Of a stretch of 64,000 nt of DNA, positions 27,122-35,657 are shown piece by piece. Below the pieces are notes generated by a model, which had not been told where the DNA came from, did no database searches, and worked only from the letters and a program-made list of their open reading frames with translations. Both the position numbers and the translations under genes were made by a program. Positions within the stretch are counted from its first letter, which is position 1; every line of letters starts with the position of its first letter. Origin of the DNA: Nitrincola tapanii (GTDB lineage: Bacteria > Pseudomonadota > Gammaproteobacteria > Pseudomonadales > Balneatricaceae); contig NZ_SMRS01000002.1 of assembly GCF_008368715.1 (NCBI RefSeq), forward strand, positions 1 through 64,000, in the 5' to 3' direction.

Positions 27122-27991
27122 TTAAAGAATCGGCAAAGCCGCCAGAGTGCGCGTGAGCGTGGCTTGAATATCGGTATCTAATTTCAGTTGCGCGAGATCA
27201 TCTGCGCGTGTCACGCCTTGCGTCAGAATAAACAGCGGTTTACCTAAATCCCGTGCATAACGGCAGAATCTTAAGCCGGAATAGACCATCAAGGAGGAAC
27301 CTATCACGCCGAGGGCATCACTCTCATGCAGGGCTTGTTTAGCGTGTTCCACGCGTTCACGTGGCACATTATCACCAAAGAACACCACATCCGGTTTCAG
27401 GATTCCGCCACATTCGGGGCAGTCGGCGATCTGAAAATGGCTAAAATCTTCCTCCCAATCGGCATCTCCATCGGGCTTGGTGCGACCTTGCAGGTTGGGT
27501 AGGCTCAGCATTGGATTGAGTTGTAGGCAACGTTGATGCTGCTGATCTCGGCTCAAGCTATAACCACAGGACATACAGCACACTCGATCTGAACGTCCAT
27601 GCAGATCAATGACCTGACGTGATCCGGCTTTTTGATGCAAACGATCAACATTCTGAGTGACGAGGCAGGTGACATGACCTTTTTGCTCCAGTTGCGCAAG
27701 ATGGAAATGCGCGGCGTTAGGTTGTGCATCACGTATCACAGACCAGCCCAGTAGGCTTCGTGCCCAATAGCGCTGACGTACAGAGCGTTGTTGCATAAAA
27801 GCTTGATGTTGGACTGGCGCAGCATGCTGCCACTGGCCCTTGGCATCGCGATAGGCTGGAATGCCTGAATCGGTACTCATCCCGGCTCCCGTCAGCAGCA
27901 TGAGTTTAGGGTATTGTTGGATGAAGTGCGTCAGCGCTTGGGCGCTGTCTTCAAGCTGGCTGAAGTGGATGCGAGAGGTGAGCGCAAACAT
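27122..27991 (-). CDS. Sir2-family NAD-dependent protein deacylase
   Basis: 289 aa. NAD-binding motifs are GAGMSTDSGIPAYRD (about 35-49) and TQNVDRLHQKAG (about 112-123). The catalytic histidine is H131 in DLHG. A zinc site is formed by C139/C142 and C191/C194. The C-terminal GSSLMVYSG completes the Rossmann fold. The arrangement is that of SIRT4-like (class II) bacterial sirtuins, which remove acyl groups or ADP-ribosylate proteins using NAD. The gene stands alone; its neighbours give no target. Confidence 0.9.
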   Translation of the reverse strand: MFALTSRIHFSQLEDSAQALTHFIQQYPKLMLLTGAGMSTDSGIPAYRDAKGQWQHAAPVQHQAFMQQRSVRQRYWARSLLGWSVIRDAQPNAAHFHLAQLEQKGHVTCLVTQNVDRLHQKAGSRQVIDLHGRSDRVCCMSCGYSLSRDQQHQRCLQLNPMLSLPNLQGRTKPDGDADWEEDFSHFQIADCPECGGILKPDVVFFGDNVPRERVEHAKQALHESDALGVIGSSLMVYSGLRFCRYARDLGKPLFILTQGVTRADDLAQLKLDTDIQATLTRTLAALPIL

Positions 27992-28044
27992 GATCTTATT
28001 AAGGCTCCATCACGTAAAGAAATAAGAATTAAATCAGAGATCCG

Positions 28045-28416
28045 ATGATGTCAGAACCCCGATACAAACTCTTTTACGACGGCAGCTGCGGTTTGTGTCA
28101 GCGCGAAATTCGACATTTACGCAAACGCTTGGTCGGTCAGGTCGCTTTAATCGATATTAACCAGCCAGGTTTTTATGGCTGGCAAGGGGTTAGTAAAGAG
28201 CAGATGATGCAGGAGATCCATCTGTGGAATGGCCAGAGTTTTGTCAAAGGCTTAGAGGCCACTCTGGTGTATTGGCGATTAGCCGGGCTGGGTCTGATCG
28301 TTGCCCTGATCCGCCTGCCCGGCGTCTTTTGGATGGCCAATAAGGCTTATCGAGCTTGGGCCGCTTGGCGTTTACAAAAATCTTTGCGCCAAAGCTGCCC
28401 GGTTCGATTTAAATAG
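28045..28416 (+). CDS. DCC-family thiol-disulfide oxidoreductase-like protein (DUF393)
   Basis: 123 aa. The signature FYDGSCGLCQREIRHL sits near residues 9-24, with the CGLC cysteine pair, followed by the family's central segment LIDINQPGF. A hydrophobic region near 75-95 precedes a basic C-terminus. DCC proteins resemble thioredoxin-fold enzymes and often accompany photolyase genes. Here the gene converges with the photolyase gene and their 3' ends overlap by 8 nt. Two tandem ATG codons (28045 and 28048) are possible starts. The function is not established. Confidence 0.85.
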   Translation: MMSEPRYKLFYDGSCGLCQREIRHLRKRLVGQVALIDINQPGFYGWQGVSKEQMMQEIHLWNGQSFVKGLEATLVYWRLAGLGLIVALIRLPGVFWMANKAYRAWAAWRLQKSLRQSCPVRFK

Positions 28417-29719
28417 GCCAGTCTGCTGCATCCACTTGATAGAGCGGGCGCTTCCCCTGATCACCTTGCCAAGTGCGAACGAAATCCCCATTGGGATCGT
28501 AAACCTGGGCCTGTTTATTTAGATTAAACTGTCTTTGTCCGCGTGGGTCGGCACCGACTCCCGCTAGATACTGCCAATTCCCCCAGTTACTGGCGGCATC
28601 ATAATCGAGGAGATGGTGTTCAAACCAAGCCGCTCCCCAACGCCAATCTAGCGCCAACTCATTAACCAGGCAGCTGGCCACCAGTTGGCGGCCACGGTTT
28701 GACATATAACCGGTCGCTTTTAACTCTTTCATACAGGCATTGACCAGTGGCCAGGGCGTTGTTCCTTCGCACCAGGATTTAAACGCTTGTGGATAAAAAC
28801 TGGTTAAGGGACGATGCGTATTTAAACCACGAAAACGAAACAGAGCGACTCCGTGTGCCTGTGCATACCATTGAAAGTATTCGCGCCAAAGGAGTTCAAA
28901 ATAGATCCAATAGGTGGATTCATTAGCACCTTGGCGCTGTTCGTAGGCGTGTAAACTCTGCAGGATTCGCCTGGGTGATAAACTGCCTTGGGCGAGCGCA
29001 AACGAAAACTTGGTTGACAGGGTCCAGCCCTGCAAAGCATTGCGGGTTTCCTTATAACTCGAAGCAGCCTCACTGCTGAAATAGGTGTGAAGGTGTGCCT
29101 GTGCTGAGGTTTCGCCACCTTGAAAGAGTAAAGGTCTGGCGGGCTTGAGCGCTAAATCACCGGGATACTGTGTCTGTAATCTGGGTGCTGGCGGGAGCTG
29201 CTGAGGGGGCGCGAGCGGGGTGACTGAGTAGGCCTGTTTTTCGACCTGGCGGCGAAACTGTGAGAAGCTTTTCGGATAGGGATCGAGCTTAACCGGCAGA
29301 GTGTCTAGGCTAAACAGTGTGCGTGAGTCAGGTTGTTGATAATGCAGATACGGAAAGCGCTTTTGGAGTTGATTCCAGAGTTGTTGCTCATTCCAAGTTG
29401 AGTGGCGGCTGCGCAAAACCGAGCCGATGTTTTCCTGAGTAATGAGCTGGGTGAGTTGCTCAAGTGGATCTCCAATCAGAAGGTGTAGCTTCTGTCCAAG
29501 TTTGCTTAAGCTTTGGTCAAGATCTTGAATACCCTGGAGTAAAAAAGCTAAGCGTTGCGAGCCCATCGGCGCGAAACCATACCGATTAGGACGCAGCTCA
29601 AGTGGATCCAACACATAGACACAAAGTAAGGGTTGTGAGTTTTGGGCTGCGAGATGAAAGAGAGGCTGATCATCGAGACGAAGATCCTGCCCTAACCAGA
29701 GAAGTTGTGTGTCAGGCAT
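28409..29719 (-). CDS. Cryptochrome/photolyase, DASH type
   Basis: 436 aa from the ATG at 29719. The N-terminal photolyase Rossmann domain (LLWLGQDLRLDDQPLF) would hold the antenna cofactor. The C-terminal FAD-binding half has LLWREYFQW near residue 275, TGYMSNRGRQLVAS near 335 and DYDAASNWGNWQYLAGVGADPRG near 378. These support a CRY-DASH assignment rather than a classical CPD photolyase. DASH proteins bind FAD and repair cyclobutane dimers in single-stranded or looped DNA. It starts 19 bp from the divergent ttrS-like gene. Confidence 0.88.
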   Translation of the reverse strand: MPDTQLLWLGQDLRLDDQPLFHLAAQNSQPLLCVYVLDPLELRPNRYGFAPMGSQRLAFLLQGIQDLDQSLSKLGQKLHLLIGDPLEQLTQLITQENIGSVLRSRHSTWNEQQLWNQLQKRFPYLHYQQPDSRTLFSLDTLPVKLDPYPKSFSQFRRQVEKQAYSVTPLAPPQQLPPAPRLQTQYPGDLALKPARPLLFQGGETSAQAHLHTYFSSEAASSYKETRNALQGWTLSTKFSFALAQGSLSPRRILQSLHAYEQRQGANESTYWIYFELLWREYFQWYAQAHGVALFRFRGLNTHRPLTSFYPQAFKSWCEGTTPWPLVNACMKELKATGYMSNRGRQLVASCLVNELALDWRWGAAWFEHHLLDYDAASNWGNWQYLAGVGADPRGQRQFNLNKQAQVYDPNGDFVRTWQGDQGKRPLYQVDAADWPI

Positions 29720-29738
29720 ACTGATCAATACTCATTAT

Positions 29739-31604
29739 ATGAATACACTGAGGAAACACTTTTTGTTACGTTGCCAAATCCTGATCCGACTTATCACGCT
29801 TCTAAGTCTGTTTTCTGCAGGTATGATGACATCTAGTTCAGCGCAGCCCCTGCAGGAGATCAAACCCATACAAATTGGAATTTTGGATTGGCAACATACT
29901 GTTGATTTCCAGAAGCATTGGTTACCGACTTTACATGGTTTGCAGAGTGCACTGCCCCATTATCGGATAGAGCTGCTACCGTTAAATTGGCAAGAGATGG
30001 ATCTAGCTTTGCAGACACTAGCGCTAGATTTTGTGATTACCAATCCTGGTCACTATGTTGAGTTATCGACTCGCCACGCTCTCGCCCCTCTAGCCAGCTT
30101 GCAGCATTTTCACGCAGGCTTGCCTTTGCACCAGGTGAGCAGTGTGTTGCTCACGCGTGCAGACAGAAACGATCTGCAGACACTCTATGATTTGAAAGAT
30201 CAACGTATCGGCGCTGTCGCTGCCGAGGCTTTTGGGGGTTATCAATTGCTCTTGGATGAGTTGGAACTGGCCGGTATAGAACGTTCAAGTTGGGAAAAGC
30301 AGGTAGAGTTTTTGGGTTTTCCGATGCAGGCATTAATCTCAAAGCTTTTGGCAGGCGAGTTGGATGCGGTTGTTGTCCGAAGCTGTTTGCCAGAACTTAT
30401 GGAAGAGCAGGGCCTGCTTTATCTCAGTGATGTAAAAGTCATTGCTGCAAAATCGGTCGATCATTATGCCTGCATGACCTCTACGCCGATTTATCCTGGC
30501 TGGCCCTTTGCTCGCACACTTAGGGCAGATCCTATTGTGACCCGCCAAGTGGCTCGAGCCTTGATGGCCGCTGAGCCGGCTGTATTTGGAGACAGTTACA
30601 GTGATTGGTTGCCTCCTGCGAGTTACCAAAGTGTCTATGCCTTGTTTGAACGGTTGCGTTTGGGGCCTTATGCCGCTTTTCCACGTAACCCGATTAGCGC
30701 TTGGTTGTATGAGTATCGTTTTTATCTGATCTTCGCTTGTGGCTTAGTATTGTTATCTTTTTTACATCAGATTCGCAGTGAGTATTTAGTACGTCAACGT
30801 ACGCTGGCGCTCGAGCAAGAAACCCAGGCCCGCTTGCAAGCTCAGCAGGATTTGGCTCTTCGTCAGCGTGAAGTGGAGCATCTATCGCGTGTGACTTTAA
30901 TGGGCGAATTAACGGCGGGTTTAGCGCATGAACTCAATCAGCCCTTAACGGCGATCCACAATTTTGCGCAAGGATGTTTACGTTATTACGATAAAGAAGA
31001 TGAAATCTTGTTGAAGCAGCGCCAGGCTCTGAGAGAGACAACGCAGCAAATTGTTCAGCAAGCGGATCATGCCGGTGAGTTGATTCGACAATTGCGACGA
31101 TTTATGCGTAAAGAAGATGGCGTGACACAATGCGTAAGTTTGTGTCGCTTAGTGGAGGAGGCCTATGCTTTGAGTCAAAGCGCACTCTCGGCTCAGGAGG
31201 TTAAGGTGGATTGGGAGCGACCTGATGCGCCAGATAGCCTTCAAGTGAATCTGCACCCCACTCAAGGTCTACAGATCTTACTTAACTTGCTCAGTAATGC
31301 CTTGGAGGCTGTGGTCAAACAGCCGATCGAGCAGCGTCAGTTGAGATTTGAAGTCTATCAGCAGGGGCAAGAGGCCGTTTTTATCTGCTCTGATCAAGGT
31401 CCAGATTGGCCAATCGAACACGAAGCACAGATGTTTGAACCTTTTTATACTACTAAGTCCCAGGGCATGGGATTGGGTTTATCGCTCAGTCGCAGCCTGG
31501 CCGAACGTCAGGGTGGTCGTCTGACTTTAACGCGCTCAAAGGGTTGGACGCATGCCACTTTGTTCTTACCCTTAACCGCTGTCGCGTTTGAGGAGAAGGC
31601 TTAA
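29739..31604 (+). CDS. ttrS: TtrS-like sensor histidine kinase with PhnD-type periplasmic domain
   Basis: 621 aa from the ATG at 29739. A signal-like segment (residues 1-38) precedes a periplasmic domain of the PhnD/binding-protein class (about 45-310: IQIGILDWQ, ALDFVITNPGHYVEL, LKDQRIGAVAAEAFGGYQ). A helix at about 322-345 follows. The cytoplasmic kinase has the H-box GELTAGLAHELNQPLTAIHNF, an N-box LLNLLSNALEAV and GMGLGLSLS. This layout is that of TtrS, the tetrathionate sensor. No ribosome site is obvious. The stop abuts the ttrR ATG. Nearby TsdA/TsdB cytochromes make a sulfur-compound signal likely, but the ligand is inferred. Confidence 0.82.
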   Translation: MNTLRKHFLLRCQILIRLITLLSLFSAGMMTSSSAQPLQEIKPIQIGILDWQHTVDFQKHWLPTLHGLQSALPHYRIELLPLNWQEMDLALQTLALDFVITNPGHYVELSTRHALAPLASLQHFHAGLPLHQVSSVLLTRADRNDLQTLYDLKDQRIGAVAAEAFGGYQLLLDELELAGIERSSWEKQVEFLGFPMQALISKLLAGELDAVVVRSCLPELMEEQGLLYLSDVKVIAAKSVDHYACMTSTPIYPGWPFARTLRADPIVTRQVARALMAAEPAVFGDSYSDWLPPASYQSVYALFERLRLGPYAAFPRNPISAWLYEYRFYLIFACGLVLLSFLHQIRSEYLVRQRTLALEQETQARLQAQQDLALRQREVEHLSRVTLMGELTAGLAHELNQPLTAIHNFAQGCLRYYDKEDEILLKQRQALRETTQQIVQQADHAGELIRQLRRFMRKEDGVTQCVSLCRLVEEAYALSQSALSAQEVKVDWERPDAPDSLQVNLHPTQGLQILLNLLSNALEAVVKQPIEQRQLRFEVYQQGQEAVFICSDQGPDWPIEHEAQMFEPFYTTKSQGMGLGLSLSRSLAERQGGRLTLTRSKGWTHATLFLPLTAVAFEEKA

Positions 31605-32231
31605 ATGAAATCTACCCCCTCTCCAGTGATTTGGGTACTGGATGATGAACCGATCGTACGCCAGTCATTGCGTTGGTTATTAGAATCGATTGATCTGCAA
31701 GTCCGAGATTTTGCGCGGGCTCAAACTTTTTTAGAGGCCTTAGAGGACGAGAATCCCGCTTGTGTGTTGTTAGATATTCGTATGCCGGACATGAGCGGAT
31801 TGGAGGTACAACAACTCTTGCAGACGCGCATGCCTCATCTACCGGTTATTTTTATGACAGGACATGGAGATATCGCCATGGCGGTGCGAGCCATGCGTGC
31901 CGGTGCCTGGAACTTCTTTGAAAAACCTTTCCGTGATCAAGAGCTTTTGGAGTCGGTACAAGGCGCTTTACGCTGGCAAGAAGAACAACTCGAACAGAAA
32001 CAAAATCAACAAAGCTTTTTACGCTGTTTACAGACGCTGACACCTCGCGAGCAGGAGGTCTTTGATGCGCTCATCACGGGCAAAACAACTAAGCAGTGTG
32101 CTGCTGAATTAGGGATTAGTACTAAAACAGTGGATGTGCACCGTTTTCATCTGATGCAAAAATTGGGTGTCGATTCTATAGCGACTTTGATCAGGCGTGC
32201 TTTGAGCCTAGGTTATTTAAAGGAGCGATGA
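31605..32231 (+). CDS. ttrR: TtrR-like response regulator (FixJ/NarL type)
   Basis: 208 aa. The receiver domain has acidic residues in VLDDEP, the phosphorylation aspartate in VLLDIRMPDMSGLEV (about residue 55), the threonine in FMTGHGD and the lysine in FEKPF. The output is a LuxR-type helix-turn-helix (LTPREQEVFDAL, then TKQCAAELGISTKTVDVHR). It begins directly at the stop of the kinase gene, so the two form a cognate pair. Likely targets are the tsdBA genes 1 kb away. Confidence 0.87.
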   Translation: MKSTPSPVIWVLDDEPIVRQSLRWLLESIDLQVRDFARAQTFLEALEDENPACVLLDIRMPDMSGLEVQQLLQTRMPHLPVIFMTGHGDIAMAVRAMRAGAWNFFEKPFRDQELLESVQGALRWQEEQLEQKQNQQSFLRCLQTLTPREQEVFDALITGKTTKQCAAELGISTKTVDVHRFHLMQKLGVDSIATLIRRALSLGYLKER

Positions 32232-32255
32232 AACTGGGTGCCGAAGCACCCAGTT
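32232..32255. terminator. Bidirectional hairpin between ttrR and the peroxiredoxin gene
   Basis: AACTGGGTGC (32232-32241) and GCACCCAGTT (32246-32255) form a 10-bp stem directly after the ttrR stop. The loop is CGAA, which on the minus strand reads as a very stable C(UUCG)G tetraloop. T tracts are poor on both sides. Confidence 0.6.
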
Positions 32256-32276
32256 GACGACAACCTAAGAGACGAT

Positions 32277-32903
32277 TTACACCTTCGTCAGGCGCAGATA
32301 GGGACGCAGTTCATTCCAACCCTGTGGGAAGATGTCTTTTGCGGCTTCGTTGGAAATTGAAGGAGGAATAATCACCTCGTCACCTTTTTTCCAATCCGCT
32401 GGAGTAGCGATACGTTTTGCGTCACTCAGCTGCAGAGCATCAATGACACGCAGGATTTCATCAAAGTTACGGCCACAAGACATAGGGTAGGTCATGATCA
32501 AACGAATCTTTTTGTTTGGATCAATGATAAAGACACTACGTACAGCAGCGGTTTCACTCTCGCCCGGATGGATCATGTCGTAGAGTTCAGAAATTTTGAA
32601 ATCTTCATCGGCAACGATTGGGAATTCCAGAGTGGTATTCTGGGTGTCATTTACGTCTGCAATCCACTTCAGATGCTCTTCAACAGAGTCGGTCGACAAA
32701 CCCAGAGACTTAGTGTTGCGCGCTGCAAATTCAGCGGCCAGCTGTGCTGTACGGCCCATCTCGGTCGTGCAGACCGGTGTAAAGTCGGCAGGGTGGCTGA
32801 AGAAGAAGACCCAAGAATCACCGCTCCATTCGTGGAAGTCGATGTCACCCTGAGTGGTTGCAATTTTAAAGTTAGGTGCGGTATCGCCTAAACGTAAAGC
32901 CAT
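32277..32903 (-). CDS. 1-Cys peroxiredoxin (Prx6/AhpC-TSA family)
   Basis: 208 aa. The peroxidatic cysteine lies in FSHPADFTPVCTTEMG (about residue 46). The segment LSTDSVEEHLKWIADV and the C-terminal extension after MSCGRNFDEILRVIDALQ identify the Prx6-type subfamily rather than classical 2-Cys AhpC. It reduces peroxides. AAGGAG stands 9 nt upstream of the ATG. A 24-bp palindrome lies in its upstream region (32976-32999). It sits between the TtrSR-like regulators and tsdBA. Confidence 0.93.
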   Translation of the reverse strand: MALRLGDTAPNFKIATTQGDIDFHEWSGDSWVFFFSHPADFTPVCTTEMGRTAQLAAEFAARNTKSLGLSTDSVEEHLKWIADVNDTQNTTLEFPIVADEDFKISELYDMIHPGESETAAVRSVFIIDPNKKIRLIMTYPMSCGRNFDEILRVIDALQLSDAKRIATPADWKKGDEVIIPPSISNEAAKDIFPQGWNELRPYLRLTKV

Positions 32904-32975
32904 CTTATTTCTCCTTTGTGGGTAAAGTTTGGAGCTTTGCTCCTGAACCGTGAAGCTATACTACTACCTATCTCA

Positions 32976-32999
32976 AAAAAGAATAAGCTTATTCTTTTT
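32976..32999. promoter_or_regulatory. 24-bp perfect palindrome upstream of the peroxiredoxin gene
   Basis: The centre reads GAATAAGCTTATTC (32981-32994), flanked by AAAAA and TTTTT. It is 73-96 nt upstream of the peroxiredoxin ATG. On the minus strand it overlaps a plausible -35 (TTATTC) spaced 17 nt from TAGTAT. The symmetry suggests an operator, possibly of a redox regulator. The 298-bp gap to tsdB also holds CTAAAG-AATC-CTTTAG at 33086-33101. Confidence 0.5.
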
Positions 33000-33201
33000 A
33001 TCAATATAATAGTCAAATCTAATCTTACATCAGATTTTATTAAATTAACGAGCTCTAATTCTCGTTTGTCGACTTTTATCAGTAACTAAAGAATCCTTTA
33101 GACAGACCAAGATTTTGCCAATGGTGGCTATTCCCTCTTTTCGTTAAGGTTATCGCCGCAGCGATCCTGCAGTCGCTAGAAAACAAAAAAGAGGATGCGA
33201 G

Positions 33202-33852
33202 ATGAGGAAAAGAGTTCTATCCAGCATGTTGGGGGGGCTGATATCTCTAACAATGTTCACGCCGAGCTGGGCATTTGAGGGGAGCGCGGAGCAAGGCAAG
33301 ATAGCGGCGGCTGTTTGCATGGCCTGTCATCAAGCAGATGGCAGTGGGATGCATATGCCTGGAGGTGAGTCTTGGCCACGCTTAGCGGGTTTGGATGCAG
33401 CCTATTTATATAAGCAGCTGGTTGAGTTTAAAGAGGGACAACGGGTGAATGCTTCCATGGCACCCTTTGCAGCCATGCTGAATGATACGCAGATGCGGGA
33501 TGTGGCTGTCTATTTCAGCCAGCTGCCCGCGACTCAGGGAAAAGGCGGTGAAGCGGCGGATGCTGATTTGCTGGCGCGAGGCGAGAAGTTGGCCACTCAG
33601 GGGGATTGGGATCTGTATATTCCCTCCTGCCAATCTTGTCATGGTCCGGATAATCAAGGCGCAGGAGAACACTTTCCCGGTATTGCCGGGCAGCATGCCG
33701 GTTACTTAGCGCGTCAGCTCAAAGATTGGCAAGCGGGTGTGCGCAAGAATGATCCACAAAATTTGATGGTGCCGATTGCTTCTCGTATGAGTGAGCGCGA
33801 TATTCAAGCGGTATCTGCTTGGTTATCTCTGCAACCAAGTCAGGCTAATTAA
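33202..33852 (+). CDS. tsdB: Dihaem cytochrome c4-type protein, probable TsdB
   Basis: 216 aa with a signal peptide ending near SWA. Two c-type haem motifs, CMACH (about residues 39-43) and CQSCH (about 138-142), lie in two similar halves, each ending with methionine-containing segments that can ligate haem. This is the cytochrome c4 fold. It lies 12 nt upstream of the TsdA-like gene, the usual partner arrangement in which TsdB accepts electrons from TsdA and passes them to terminal oxidases. Confidence 0.82.
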   Translation: MRKRVLSSMLGGLISLTMFTPSWAFEGSAEQGKIAAAVCMACHQADGSGMHMPGGESWPRLAGLDAAYLYKQLVEFKEGQRVNASMAPFAAMLNDTQMRDVAVYFSQLPATQGKGGEAADADLLARGEKLATQGDWDLYIPSCQSCHGPDNQGAGEHFPGIAGQHAGYLARQLKDWQAGVRKNDPQNLMVPIASRMSERDIQAVSAWLSLQPSQAN

Positions 33853-33864
33853 AGGAGTTCTGTT

Positions 33865-34848
33865 ATGTTTCCCAAGTACTCGATTTTAGTCCTGGCTCTG
33901 AGCACGGTCAGTGTAGTCTCTCAGGCACAAGAAAATCCTTGGCAGGTGACGTTTCCAGAACCTAAGGAGGGACAGTATGTGCATACACCTCCAACGCTGG
34001 AGGATCTGGAGGCGTCTAATCTGCATCCTGAATTAAAGCGTGTGATTCGTCGCGGTCATGATCTCTTCGTCAATACACAACAGTTACGTGGCGAGAATGT
34101 CTTTAATGATATGAATTGCAGCAGTTGCCATCTTGGGGAAGGGCGCCTGCCTTTTGCAACCCCTATCTGGGCGGCCGCTGTGACGCTGCCGGACTATCGT
34201 CCCAAAAATGATCATGTTAATAACCTGGAAGAGCGCATTGCCGGTTGTTTCAGCTACTCAATGAATGGTACGCCCCCTGAATATGGTAGCGACAATATGT
34301 TGGCCTTGGCTGCGTATCATAATTGGCTGGCGAAAGGGGTGCCAATTTATCAGCCAGGCAACACGCTCTATGGGCGTGGTTATCCCATCGAGAAACCTGA
34401 GCGTGAAGCTTCCTGGGAGAAGGGCGCTGATTTGTATCAGGTTCACTGTAGCCTGTGCCATGCTGAGGATGGCCAGGGGCTGAAGGTGCGAGGTGAGGTG
34501 CAATTCCCACCCCTTTGGGGCGATGACTCTTATAACTGGGGCGCGGGGATTTCCCGTGTGTTCACCCTGGCGGGCTTTATCCATCACAACATGCCTTTGG
34601 GCCAGCCACGCAGTTTAAGTGTTCAGGACTCCTGGGATCTGGCGGCCTATATTAACCGTCAGGAGCGTCCACAGGATCCTCGTTATACCGGTGATGTGGT
34701 TGAGACACGTGAAAAGTACCTGGATACCTTCCATACTCACACACAGTATGGTCTAGAACATCAGGGTCAGTTATTGGGGGATCACGAAAATACTGGAGGT
34801 AAAGATTTCCTAAAACCTGAGGTGCTTAAACCGCGCACTTACCGTTAA
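33865..34848 (+). CDS. tsdA: Thiosulfate dehydrogenase / tetrathionate reductase, dihaem (TsdA-like)
   Basis: 327 aa with a signal peptide. Haem motifs are CSSCH (85-89) and CSLCH (195-199). C128 in the AGCFSYSMNG segment corresponds to the unusual cysteine axial ligand of TsdA enzymes. FPPLWGDDSYNWGAG near residue 214 is another strong TsdA signature. M243 in HHNMPLG is a candidate ligand for haem 2. TsdA joins two thiosulfates to tetrathionate, or runs in reverse in some species. AAAGGAG precedes the ATG, and the TtrSR-like pair lies nearby. Confidence 0.85.
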   Translation: MFPKYSILVLALSTVSVVSQAQENPWQVTFPEPKEGQYVHTPPTLEDLEASNLHPELKRVIRRGHDLFVNTQQLRGENVFNDMNCSSCHLGEGRLPFATPIWAAAVTLPDYRPKNDHVNNLEERIAGCFSYSMNGTPPEYGSDNMLALAAYHNWLAKGVPIYQPGNTLYGRGYPIEKPEREASWEKGADLYQVHCSLCHAEDGQGLKVRGEVQFPPLWGDDSYNWGAGISRVFTLAGFIHHNMPLGQPRSLSVQDSWDLAAYINRQERPQDPRYTGDVVETREKYLDTFHTHTQYGLEHQGQLLGDHENTGGKDFLKPEVLKPRTYR

Positions 34849-34937
34849 GTTCGCTCATAACTGAGCGGGTAGTGGGGTTGAGTCGCTGTGGTGTTGAGAA
34901 GGGACAGAGGGTCTGTCATCCCGCAGGATTCATCCAT

Positions 34938-34986
34938 AAAAAAGCCCAGAGATTTGCGAAAATGCATCGCAGTCTCTGGGCTTTTT
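34938..34986. terminator. Bidirectional terminator between tsdA and the DUF2892 gene
   Basis: Arms 34939-34952 and 34973-34986 pair over 14 positions, built as an A run plus GCCCAGAGA and its complement plus a T run, with an inner TGCG/CGCA pairing. Both strands end in T tracts. Confidence 0.93.
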
Positions 34987-35003
34987 AGGTATTGATCTAG
35001 AAC

Positions 35004-35207
35004 TTAATTAAATGCCTGACCAGGCTTCACACCCAATTTTTTCAGGACGATTGCCAGAGGGCAAAAACCCGTGAAAGCGGTCTGCAGCATATTCAGACCA
35101 ACAAATGCGGTTAAGAATAACCAGTAAGGACTGACAAAGTGTGCCAAAGCCACACTGATTAGAATGAAGCTACCTGCAAACGCGAAAACCCAGCGATCCA
35201 AACTCAT
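35004..35207 (-). CDS. Small membrane protein, YgaP-type transmembrane domain (DUF2892)
   Basis: 67 aa from the ATG at 35207, chosen because GGAG lies 6 nt upstream; an ATG at 35219 is in frame. Two hydrophobic segments (about 8-28 and 29-50) surround a VSPYWLFLTAFVGLNMLQ core, followed by FTGFCPLAIVLKKLG, the usual pattern of this family. Relatives are often fused to rhodaneses, which fits the sulfur-related genes next door, but no rhodanese part is present. The function is unknown. Confidence 0.8.
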   Translation of the reverse strand: MSLDRWVFAFAGSFILISVALAHFVSPYWLFLTAFVGLNMLQTAFTGFCPLAIVLKKLGVKPGQAFN

Positions 35208-35292
35208 ATCTGTCTCCATGACGTTGCTTTAATTAATAAAGATCTAATATAAGTCGGATATACACTTAAGTCTAGGTCCGTTAACGTGGGTT

Positions 35293-35634
35293 TCAACATT
35301 TAGGCTGCAAGGCTTCGCCTGCAAATTGGATTCCTTCCCAGCCTTGCTGCATAAACTGACGAATATTCTGATGATCCGTCGCGTCTGGATGCTTCAGCAC
35401 ATCGTCAGTGTAATAAGCACCAAAGGCATGCAACGTGGCTTGTGCACTTAACTGATGGCGTTTGGCAAAAGCAAAAATTTTGCAGGAACCATTATTGCTG
35501 TTCGCCGCATTTTCCTGGGCACCATTTTTAAAGGCGGTGGGAGTGAAGTCATAGTGGCCATCGATAACGGCCATCACTTGACTAAACTCCACCGGGCCTT
35601 GATTCAGTAGACGGATCAGATCCGTTTCAGACAT
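35293..35634 (-). CDS. HopJ-family protein
   Basis: 113 aa from the ATG at 35634 (AGGAAAG 6 nt upstream favours it over the ATG at 35640). It shows the HopJ family pattern: a start with a VxFxxVMAVI segment, then YDFTPTAFKNG, ENAANSNNGSCKIFAFA and a C-terminal GWEGIQF. The family is named after a type III effector but is widespread in free-living gammaproteobacteria with no secretion system, so a housekeeping role is likely. The actual function is unknown. It lies 23 nt downstream of the phoH-like gene on the same strand. Confidence 0.82.
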   Translation of the reverse strand: MSETDLIRLLNQGPVEFSQVMAVIDGHYDFTPTAFKNGAQENAANSNNGSCKIFAFAKRHQLSAQATLHAFGAYYTDDVLKHPDATDHQNIRQFMQQGWEGIQFAGEALQPKC

Positions 35635-35657
35635 GAGCATCTTTCCTAATCACAAAA

